From: CAG-1000 sp964345385
GTDB lineage: Bacteria > Bacillota_I > Bacilli_A > RF39 > UBA660
Length of the DNA: 11,128 nucleotides
Direction of reading: 5' to 3'
Assembly (NCBI GenBank): GCA_964345385.1
Contig: CAYFQM010000021.1
Span: forward strand, 1 to 11,128
The notes under the pieces were generated by a model. That model had not been told where the DNA came from. It made no database searches and saw only the letters and a list, made by a program, of their open reading frames with translations. A program made the position numbers and the translations under genes. How positions within the stretch are numbered: position 1 is the first letter of the stretch; every line of letters starts with the position of its first letter. Of the stretch, positions 1 to 5,434 are shown piece after piece.

Positions 1-307
1 ATCACCGGGTATACATATATAATCTGGATTTATTTTTTCTATTTCATTAATAACATCTAGAGATACTATCGTTGATTCAATTAAAATGATAGTAGGTTCT
101 AAATCAGGTGCTGTTGGTGCATCTAAAATGGGAAAATTAAAAACTGTATTTATGTTAACTGGTATAACATTTACATTTTTCTATAATATACCATTTGTGT
201 TTTGGAATATTAATATAAGTTTAGTACTTATATTAATCGCAACAATTCTTTCTGTAATAAGTGGTATTGAATATTATGTTAAAAATAAAAAATATTTTGT
301 TGATTAA
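1..307 (+). pseudogene. pgsA: C-terminal part of pgsA (phosphatidylglycerophosphate synthase), partial with apparent frame break
   Basis: PgsA is a membrane CDP-alcohol phosphatidyltransferase that makes phosphatidylglycerophosphate from CDP-diacylglycerol and glycerol-3-phosphate. The frame open from 23 to 307 carries the family's late signature: SRDTIVDSIKM, then a K/G/A-rich stretch ending in SKMGKLKTV, followed by two hydrophobic helices and a charged tail. An in-frame TAA at 20-22 interrupts it. The preceding frame (1-57) reads ITGYTYIIWIYFF, and removing one T from the run at 33-38 would join it to the SRD frame. The ATG at 86 lies inside the conserved core, so it is not a true start. 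Either the gene is frameshifted or the base call in the T-run is wrong; the 5' part lies outside the window. Its position just before recA fits the Firmicutes pgsA-(cinA)-recA order, here without cinA. The family call is fairly sure; the broken status is not. Confidence 0.65.
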
Positions 308-342
308 CATAAATATTTAATAATATATAGCAAAATTTATCT

Positions 343-377
343 AAAAAAAGATTATTGTAAAGCAATAATCTTTTTTT
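343..377 (+). terminator. Rho-independent terminator after pgsA
   Basis: A perfect 15-bp inverted repeat (AAAAAAAGATTATTG at 343-357, loop TAAAG, complement at 363-377) ends in seven T. It lies 36 bases after the pgsA stop and separates it from the recA promoter. Confidence 0.85.
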
Positions 378-397
378 GAAAAACAAAAGTTATTAAT

Positions 398-423
398 AAA
401 CATTTATTACGAATAAATGTTTG
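398..423. promoter_or_regulatory. Inverted repeat and LexA-box-like operator upstream of recA
   Basis: AAACATTTATT (398-408) and its exact complement AATAAATGTTT (412-422) flank the trinucleotide ACG, just upstream of the recA -35 box. Within it, CGAATAAATGTTTG (410-423) matches the Bacillus SOS-box consensus CGAACRNRYGTTYC at 12 of 14 positions. It is not followed by a T-run, so it is unlikely to be a terminator. LexA control of recA is an inference; the two symmetries have different centres, so another dyad-binding regulator is also possible. Confidence 0.5.
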
Positions 424-433
424 TAAAAAAGTG

Positions 434-462
434 TTGACAAAGAAAAAAAAATATCTTAAAAT
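434..462 (+). promoter_or_regulatory. recA promoter
   Basis: A perfect -35 TTGACA (434-439), a 17-bp spacer and a -10 TAAAAT (457-462) precede recA. The expected start near 469 leaves a leader of about 20 bases containing the AAGGAG ribosome binding site at 475-480. Confidence 0.75.
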
Positions 463-487
463 TAATATATAAGTAAGGAGAAAATTT

Positions 488-1498
488 ATGACAAAAAACA
501 AAGATGATGCACTTAAACAAGTATTAAATGATATAGAAAAGCAATTTGGAAAAGGTGCAATTATGAAATTAGGAGAAAAAGGATTGTTAAATATAGATGT
601 TGTATCTAGTGGATCTTTATTATTAGATCAAGCGTTAGGAGTTGGTGGCTATCCTAAAGGAAGAATAGTAGAAATATATGGTCCAGAATCTAGTGGTAAA
701 ACTACTATTGCTCTTCATGCAATTTCAGAAGTTCAAAAAGCTGGTGGGAAAGCGGCTTTTATTGATGCTGAGCATGCATTAGATCCAGTTTATGCAAAAC
801 GTTTAGGTGTTGATATTGATGAATTATTAATAAGCCAACCTGATACCGGAGAACAAGCATTAGAAATAGTAGATGCATTAGTAAGAAGTGAAGCTATGAG
901 TATTATAGTAATTGATTCAGTTGCAGCATTAGTTCCTCAGGCTGAAATAGAAGGTGAAATGGGAGACTCACATGTTGGATTACAAGCAAGATTAATGTCT
1001 CAAGCTTTAAGAAAATTAAATGGTGCAATATCTAAAACAAATACTATTTGTGTTTTTATTAATCAATTAAGGGAAAAAGTTGGAATTATGTTTGGAAATC
1101 CTGAAACAACTACTGGAGGTAGAGCATTAAAATTTTATTCGTCAGTTAGATTAGATGTAAGAAGAGGAGAACAAATTAAAGTAAATGGTGAAGCTATTGG
1201 TAATAAAACAGTAATAAAAGTTGTGAAAAACAAAGTTGCACCACCGTTTAAAGTAGCTGAAGTTGAAATGATATATGGGGAAGGAATCTCATTACTTGGT
1301 GAAATTATTGATTGTGCAGCTAATTTAGGTATTTTAGAAAAAAGCGGTGCTTGGTATAGTTACAAAGGACAAAAAATTGGTCAAGGAAAAGAAAATGTAA
1401 AACAATTACTTAAAAACAATAAAGAAATGGCCGCAGAGCTTGAAAAATTAGTAAGAAAGTCCTTGTTAGATAAAAACAAAGAAAAAAAGGAAGTCTAA
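488..1498 (+). CDS. recA: RecA recombinase
   Basis: RecA forms ATP-dependent filaments on single-stranded DNA, performs strand exchange and triggers LexA self-cleavage. The product is 336 residues, near the usual 340-350. Visible motifs in order: Walker A GPESSGKT (65-72), the catalytic-glutamate region FIDAEHALDP (91-100), Walker B IIVIDS (139-144), loop L1 QAEIEGEMGDSHVGL (151-165), and the NQLREKVG to GNPETTTGGRALKFY stretch (192-217) covering loop L2. The C-terminal domain is present, but the tail (DKNKEKKEV) is mixed and Lys-rich rather than strongly acidic as in E. coli. ATG 488 sits seven bases after AAGGAG. It has its own promoter and appears monocistronic between a terminator at 343-377 and a weaker hairpin overlapping its stop. 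Confidence 0.98.
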   Translation: MTKNKDDALKQVLNDIEKQFGKGAIMKLGEKGLLNIDVVSSGSLLLDQALGVGGYPKGRIVEIYGPESSGKTTIALHAISEVQKAGGKAAFIDAEHALDPVYAKRLGVDIDELLISQPDTGEQALEIVDALVRSEAMSIIVIDSVAALVPQAEIEGEMGDSHVGLQARLMSQALRKLNGAISKTNTICVFINQLREKVGIMFGNPETTTGGRALKFYSSVRLDVRRGEQIKVNGEAIGNKTVIKVVKNKVAPPFKVAEVEMIYGEGISLLGEIIDCAANLGILEKSGAWYSYKGQKIGQGKENVKQLLKNNKEMAAELEKLVRKSLLDKNKEKKEV

Positions 1499-1514
1499 TT
1501 ATAGACTTTTTATT
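1488..1514 (+). terminator. Probable terminator overlapping the recA stop codon
   Basis: AAGTCTA (1491-1497) pairs with TAGACTT (1502-1508) across the loop ATTA, extendable by two G-T pairs and one A-T pair, and is followed by a T-rich tail. The hairpin includes the recA stop codon, so it is economical but modest in strength. Confidence 0.5.
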
Positions 1515-1541
1515 TATGAAAATATAATAATAGTGTATAAT
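1502..1541 (+). promoter_or_regulatory. Possible promoter(s) for the VanY-like gene and yvcK
   Basis: Two perfect -10 boxes TATAAT occur at 1523-1528 and 1536-1541. The -35 partners are poor (TAGACT at 1502-1507 with a short 15-bp spacer; TTATGA at 1513-1518 with a 17-bp spacer). The second would start transcription almost at the ribosome binding site. Confidence 0.35.
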
Positions 1542-1557
1542 AGTTATAGGAGCTATT

Positions 1558-2520
1558 ATGAAAAAATTCAATTATAAGAAATTTATTATATTTTGTTTAT
1601 GTTGCTTGGTTGCTATCATTTTAATAATATTTGGTATATCTAAATTAATAAAAAAAATGGAATATAAAAAAAGTTATGAATATAAATATGTTGAAAAAGG
1701 ATATAAAGTAGAAGAGTTTAAACAATTACAAAAAAAATTAAGTGAAAAGAAATTAAATGAACTGTTAAAAATTAAATATAATCCTGATATTATTTCTTTT
1801 GTTAATCAAAAATATTTTTTATATAAAAATCTAAATAAATATTTAGAATATAGAAGCGTAGATTATAAAAGTAACCATGAAAAAATAGTAAGTATTATTA
1901 ATACTGAATCAAATATTGAATGGATTGATACAAGTAAAGAGACTGATATATCTAAGGGGGAATTAATGTTAGTAAATAGGTTATATGGGTTAAATAACGA
2001 ATATGAACCTCAAACTAATAAATTATCTTTGCAATATTCTTATGGTACTGGTGAAGAAGTAGATATTATTATATACGATGATTTAATAGCTATGATTGAT
2101 GATGCAAAAGAAGATAATATTAAATTAATTGTATCAGCAGGTTATAGATCATATGAATCACAAGAAAAAATATATAATAATAAAGTTGATTCTATTGGAT
2201 ATAGTGAAGCAGATAAGTATGTTGCAAGACCTGGTCATTCTGAGTATCAAACTGGATTGAGTGTTGCAATTGTTCCTTTTAGAGATATATCAAAAGAAGA
2301 TGAATATGAAACTGATGAATATCAATGGCTTTTTAATAATTCATATAAATATGGTTTTATAATTCGATTCCCTCAAGAAAAAGAATATATTACTAAGTTT
2401 GATGCTGAAGCTTGGAGATTAAGATATGTTGGAATAGATGCTGCTAAAAAAATATACAAAGAAAAAATATCATTTGAAGAATATTATGCATATTATGTTA
2501 TTGGAGAAAACAATGAATAA
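1558..2520 (+). CDS. Membrane-anchored VanY/LdcB-type carboxypeptidase domain protein, probable pseudoenzyme
   Basis: 320 residues: a basic N-terminus, one hydrophobic anchor (about 9-30, no lipobox), a Lys/Tyr-rich linker, and a C-terminal VanY (peptidase M15B) domain that should face outward. VanY/LdcB enzymes are zinc D,D- or L,D-carboxypeptidases that trim wall stem peptides. The fold markers are clear: SAGYRSYESQ (193-202), PGHSEYQTGLSVAI (225-238) and EAWRLRYVG (284-292). In the family these last two read SEHxTGxAxD and ExWHxRYVG; the zinc His, Asp and His are here Tyr230, Ala237 and Arg287, while the catalytic-base Glu284 remains. The inference is a domain that binds wall peptides without cutting them. 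AGGAG at 1548-1552 serves ATG 1558. The 3' end overlaps yvcK by 8 bp, suggesting coupled translation. Family call confident; loss of activity likely but untested. Confidence 0.85.
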   Translation: MKKFNYKKFIIFCLCCLVAIILIIFGISKLIKKMEYKKSYEYKYVEKGYKVEEFKQLQKKLSEKKLNELLKIKYNPDIISFVNQKYFLYKNLNKYLEYRSVDYKSNHEKIVSIINTESNIEWIDTSKETDISKGELMLVNRLYGLNNEYEPQTNKLSLQYSYGTGEEVDIIIYDDLIAMIDDAKEDNIKLIVSAGYRSYESQEKIYNNKVDSIGYSEADKYVARPGHSEYQTGLSVAIVPFRDISKEDEYETDEYQWLFNNSYKYGFIIRFPQEKEYITKFDAEAWRLRYVGIDAAKKIYKEKISFEEYYAYYVIGENNE

Positions 2521-3454
2521 AAAAATAGTGGTTTTAGGCGGAGGAACTGGTCAATCAAATTTATTAAGAGGTTTAAAATTATTTCCATTAGATATAACAG
2601 CTGTAGTTACTGTTGCTGATGATGGTAGAAGTTCTGGCAAATTAAGAAAAGTTTTTAATATTCCAGCAGTTGGAGATATTAGAAGAGTGTTAGTTGCTTT
2701 AGCTGAAACAGAAGATGTTGTTGAACAAATGATGAATTATAGATTTACATCTAATAGTGAATTTGATGATCAAAGTGTAGGAAATATTATGTTAACTGCA
2801 GTTACTAATATATATGGAAATTTAAGTAATGGAGTAAAAGCAATAAGTAAGATATTGAATCTTAAAGGAAAAGTTTTACCCTTAACTGATGAGAATGTTG
2901 TATTAATGGCTAAATCAAATGATGGCACAATTATTGAAGGAGAACATAATATTACAGAGTCTCATATTAAAATAAAAAAGGTATTTTATAAAAAAGAACC
3001 TAAAATTAACAAAGAAGTAATATCTTCAATCAAAAATAGTGATGCTATTATATTAAGTATGGGGAGTTTATTAACAAGTATAGCACCTAATTTAATAGCT
3101 AAAGATGTTATTAATGCAATAGATAAGAGTGAAGCAAAAATTATTTATGTGTGTAATATAATGACACAACCTGGTGAAACAGATAATTTTACAGTAAGTG
3201 ATCATGTTAATTTATTAAATAAATACTTAGGTAAAAGAAAAATTGATGTAGTGATTGTAAACAATAGTAAAATTAGTTCTAAATTTTTGAAAAATTATTA
3301 TTGTAAAGAACAGAAAGATCCAGTTATTCTTGATAAAGAAAATGTGACTTGTCAAATTATTAAAAAACCAATAGTTTCTATTTCTGATGATGGTATAATT
3401 CATCATGATGGAGTTAAACTTGGTCTTGAAATATTAAATTATTTGTTAAAATAA
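2513..3454 (+). CDS. yvcK: YvcK/GlmR-type UDP-sugar-binding envelope regulator (CofD-like fold)
   Basis: YvcK (GlmR) is a cytoplasmic protein of the CofD/2-phospholactate transferase-like family; in Bacillus it binds UDP-GlcNAc and is needed for normal wall synthesis, shape and gluconeogenic growth. Of 313 residues, motifs are GGGTG (9-13), VTVADDGRSSGKLR (32-45; usually DDGGSSG), IPAVGDIRRVLVALAETE (50-67), a GSLLTSIAPNL stretch and CNIMTQPGETDNF. ATG 2513 is chosen over an upstream in-frame ATG at 2438: GGAG lies at 2503-2506 with 6-base spacing and the protein then begins directly at the nucleotide-binding strand. It overlaps the VanY-like gene by 8 bp. The usual neighbours rapZ (yvcJ) and whiA are absent here. 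The likely transcript end is the hairpin at 3692-3722. Confidence 0.92.
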   Translation: MNKKIVVLGGGTGQSNLLRGLKLFPLDITAVVTVADDGRSSGKLRKVFNIPAVGDIRRVLVALAETEDVVEQMMNYRFTSNSEFDDQSVGNIMLTAVTNIYGNLSNGVKAISKILNLKGKVLPLTDENVVLMAKSNDGTIIEGEHNITESHIKIKKVFYKKEPKINKEVISSIKNSDAIILSMGSLLTSIAPNLIAKDVINAIDKSEAKIIYVCNIMTQPGETDNFTVSDHVNLLNKYLGKRKIDVVIVNNSKISSKFLKNYYCKEQKDPVILDKENVTCQIIKKPIVSISDDGIIHHDGVKLGLEILNYLLK

Positions 3455-3473
3455 AAATATTATAGAAAGTAAG

Positions 3474-3683
3474 ATGAATGTGAATGAGTTTTTTTGATTA
3501 TGTGTATTGAGCTTTATAGTGTTATATGTTCCAATACTTTTTGTGGTTTCTATGTTGTCTAGTTTTTTTAAGATAAAAGATTTAACAAAAATCTTTGAGA
3601 TTTTTACAATTATATATATTATACTATTTTTTATTAATTTTATTTTAATAATTATTTATAAAATTAGAAAGATAATAAAGTAA
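3474..3683 (+). pseudogene. TGA-interrupted small two-helix membrane ORF
   Basis: Starting at ATG 3474 the frame reads MNVNEFF, meets TGA at 3495-3497, then stays open to TAA at 3681-3683. After the TGA it encodes a hydrophobic helix (LCVLSFIVLYVPILFVV), a short charged linker (KIKDLTKIFE), a second long hydrophobic helix and a basic tail KIRKIIK. This layout is like a small membrane protein of about 69 residues. There is no convincing ribosome binding site and no ATG soon after the TGA; TTG 3507 or ATG 3552 are possible but unsupported starts. Because other genes use TGG for Trp, a nonsense-mutated remnant is more likely than recoding. It could also be chance in AT-rich DNA. Confidence 0.35.
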
Positions 3684-3691
3684 ATTAAAAT

Positions 3692-3722
3692 AAAAACAAT
3701 TTCAAAATGAAATTGTTTTTTT
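3692..3722. terminator. Terminator between yvcK and tRNA-Ala
   Basis: AAAAACAATTTCA (3692-3704) and its exact complement (3708-3720) form a 13-bp stem with loop AAA and a run of seven T. The symmetric A/T arms mean it can end rightward transcription after yvcK and leftward transcription after tRNA-Ala. Confidence 0.8.
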
Positions 3723-3754
3723 AAATGTTCTAATTATTAGAACATAAATATCAT

Positions 3755-3831
3755 TGGTGGAGAATGTGGGACTTGAACCCGCGACCTCCTGCGTGCAAGG
3801 CAGATGCTCTAGCCAACTGAGCTAATTCCCC
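3755..3831 (-). tRNA. tRNA-Ala (anticodon UGC)
   Basis: On the minus strand the 77-base gene starts GGGGAATTAGCTCAG and ends with an encoded CCA. The acceptor stem pairs GGGGAAT with ATTCTCC and includes the G3-U70 pair that defines alanine tRNA. The D stem is GCTC/GAGC, the anticodon loop CTTGCAC gives UGC, and the T loop is TTCAAGT. The T stem (GCGGG/CCCAC) has one C-A mismatch at 50-64 (plus positions 3781 and 3767). It lies alone between yvcK and murF, opposite to both. Confidence 0.95.
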
Positions 3832-3843
3832 AAAAGGTAGGCA

Positions 3844-3875
3844 CTTGATTTAATCAAGCATGTTAATATTAACAT
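3844..3875. repeat. Two adjacent palindromes upstream of tRNA-Ala
   Basis: CTTGATTTAATCAAG (3844-3858, 7-bp arms about a central T) is followed one base later by the perfect 16-bp palindrome ATGTTAATATTAACAT (3860-3875). They lie 13 to 44 bases before the tRNA 5' end, over the likely -10 region and leader. Neither is followed by a T-run. They may be operator-like or a structured pre-tRNA leader; the function is unknown. Confidence 0.55.
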
Positions 3876-3894
3876 AATACTAGTAAAAAAGCAA
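3866..3894 (-). promoter_or_regulatory. Possible tRNA-Ala promoter
   Basis: On the minus strand TTGCTT (3889-3894) and TAATAT (3866-3871) are separated by 17 bp. Both are imperfect, but this is the best-spaced pair upstream of the tRNA. The -10 lies inside the 16-bp palindrome. Confidence 0.35.
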
Positions 3895-3906
3895 GTGAAA
3901 TATTAA

Positions 3907-4095
3907 TTAAATTATACCTACTCCTATTGTTAAAACACCTAGAATTGCATGATTTATACTTACTCCGATTAAATTGTTAGTTTTTTCATTAATAATGTTC
4001 CATTTATTTTTATTATAACATATTGATAAGAAGAATATAAATATTTGGTTTTTACAAAATCTTTTAGATGTAGTAAAATAATTATATAGGAGGTA
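3907..4095 (-). pseudogene. Possible minus-strand coding remnant (hydrophobic C-terminus)
   Basis: This minus-strand frame is open from 4095 to TAA at 3907-3909 and ends in NNLIGVSINHAILGVLTIGV followed by GII. The Gly/Val/Ala-rich hydrophobic tail is unlike the Lys/Asn/Ile/Tyr composition that random AT-rich DNA gives. No ATG, GTG or TTG start and no ribosome binding site are present, and it runs back to a stop within the murF start region. It is best read as the truncated 3' end of a lost membrane-protein gene, or chance. It fills most of the gap between the tRNA and murF. Confidence 0.22.
4051..4079 (+). promoter_or_regulatory. murF promoter
   Basis: TTTACA (4051-4056), a 17-bp spacer and TAAAAT (4074-4079), the same -10 and spacing as at recA. 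The start would fall close to the AGGAGG at 4088-4093, giving a very short leader. Confidence 0.6.
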
Positions 4096-4097
4096 TT

Positions 4098-5411
4098 ATG
4101 AAGGTTAAAGATATTGTTAGAGTATGTAATGGTGAATTATTATGTGGAGATGAAGAAATAGATATAAAGACTTTTTCTAAAGATACTAGAACTATTAAAC
4201 CTGGCGAGATTTATGTTGGAATTAAAGGCGAAAGATTTGATGGTAATGATTATTATGAAGTTGCACTTAATAATGGAGCTAATGCATTACTTTTATCTAA
4301 GAAAATAGAGTATAGAGATGATAATATTCCTATTATTTATGTAAAAGATACTATTAAAGCTTTAGGTGAGCTTGCGAGTTATAAAAGAAGTTTATTTAAA
4401 AAAGATGTAATAGGTATAACTGGAAGCGTTGGTAAAACAACAACTAAAGAATTAATTGGAAAAGTATTAGAAAACAAATATAAAATATTAATTACACCAG
4501 GTAATCAAAACAATCATATTGGACTTCCTTTGACTATTTTAAATGGTGAAGAAGCTGATATTTGGGTTATAGAAATGGGAATGAATAATTTAGGTGAAAT
4601 TAGATATTTAACTAATATAATTAGGCCAACATTGTCTATTATAACTAATATTGGTACTTCTCATATAGGTAATTTAGGGTCTCGTGAAAACATTTTAAAA
4701 GCTAAACTTGAAATATTAGAGGGAATGGAAGAAAAAAAACTTATTATAAATAATGATAATGATATGTTACATGAATATTATTTAAATAATAAAGATAATA
4801 TTATTACTGTTGGAATTAAAAATAAAAGTGATTATATGTTTAATATTGAAAAAAATACAATAGATAATAATGATATTAAATTATTTAATAATATAGAACC
4901 TATTGTTCTTAACTCTTTACTTGCATATAGCGTAGGAAAATATTTTAATGTTGAAACTAAAGATATAATTAATTCTATTCAAAATTATGTTCCTCATGAT
5001 AATAGGTTAGATATAATAAAAAAAGATAATTATATAGTTATAAGTGATTGTTATAATGCTAATTATGATTCAATGAAGTTAGCAATAGAAACGTTATCAA
5101 AATATGATGGTAGAAAAATTGCAGTATTGGGTGATATGTTTGAACTAGGTTCTTTTTCTAAAACAATTCATAAAAGTGTGGGTTTATTAATTATAGAAAA
5201 TAATATAGATGTTTTATTAACAGTAGGAAAAGATTCTCGTTATATTTATGATACTGCTTTAGCAAATGGTTTTAATAAAATAATTAAACATTTTGAAACA
5301 AAAAATGATGTAATTGATTATTTAAAAGAAAATATTAAAGATGATGATGTAATATTAGTTAAGGCTTCAAATGGTATGAATTTTATAGAAATAGTTAATG
5401 CATTAAAATAA
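4098..5411 (+). CDS. murF: UDP-N-acetylmuramoyl-tripeptide--D-alanyl-D-alanine ligase MurF
   Basis: MurF is the cytoplasmic ATP-dependent ligase that adds D-Ala-D-Ala to UDP-MurNAc-tripeptide, the last soluble step of peptidoglycan precursor synthesis. The 437 residues are close to the usual 450. Three Mur-ligase domains are visible: N-terminal substrate domain with SKDTRTIKPGEIYVGIKGER (27-46), central ATPase domain with P-loop GSVGKTT (109-115), GNQNNHIGLPLT (135-146), EMGMNNLGEI (159-168) and TNIGTSHIGNLGSREN (183-198), and the C-terminal domain with DNRLDI (301-306), DCYNANYDSM (317-326; usually YNANPxSM) and LGDMFELG (344-351). AGGAGG at 4088-4093 precedes ATG 4098. The ddl gene that often accompanies it is not adjacent. 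It has its own promoter and is convergent with rnjA. Confidence 0.96.
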   Translation: MKVKDIVRVCNGELLCGDEEIDIKTFSKDTRTIKPGEIYVGIKGERFDGNDYYEVALNNGANALLLSKKIEYRDDNIPIIYVKDTIKALGELASYKRSLFKKDVIGITGSVGKTTTKELIGKVLENKYKILITPGNQNNHIGLPLTILNGEEADIWVIEMGMNNLGEIRYLTNIIRPTLSIITNIGTSHIGNLGSRENILKAKLEILEGMEEKKLIINNDNDMLHEYYLNNKDNIITVGIKNKSDYMFNIEKNTIDNNDIKLFNNIEPIVLNSLLAYSVGKYFNVETKDIINSIQNYVPHDNRLDIIKKDNYIVISDCYNANYDSMKLAIETLSKYDGRKIAVLGDMFELGSFSKTIHKSVGLLIIENNIDVLLTVGKDSRYIYDTALANGFNKIIKHFETKNDVIDYLKENIKDDDVILVKASNGMNFIEIVNALK

Positions 5412-5432
5412 AAAAGTGATTTATCACTTTTT
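5411..5432. terminator. Bidirectional terminator shared by murF and rnjA
   Basis: AAAAAGTGA (5411-5419), loop TTTA, TCACTTTTT (5424-5432). The A/T-flanked stem gives a U-run in both directions and lies in the 23-bp gap between the two convergent stop codons. Confidence 0.85.
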
Positions 5433-5434
5433 AT

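Noticed and set aside
86..307. A separate 73-residue membrane protein starting at ATG 86
   Set aside because: The ATG lies within the conserved PgsA core and the coding signal continues upstream to at least base 23, so it is the pgsA C-terminus.
2438..2512. An N-terminal extension of YvcK from ATG 2438
   Set aside because: The extra 25 Lys/His-rich residues are the VanY-like gene read in another frame; ATG 2513 has a ribosome binding site and begins at the conserved nucleotide-binding strand.
3495..3497. Genetic code 4 (TGA as Trp)
   Set aside because: All Trp codons in recA, murF, ftsY, slipin and the other intact genes are TGG, and none needs TGA as sense; in AT-rich code-4 genomes TGA would dominate.
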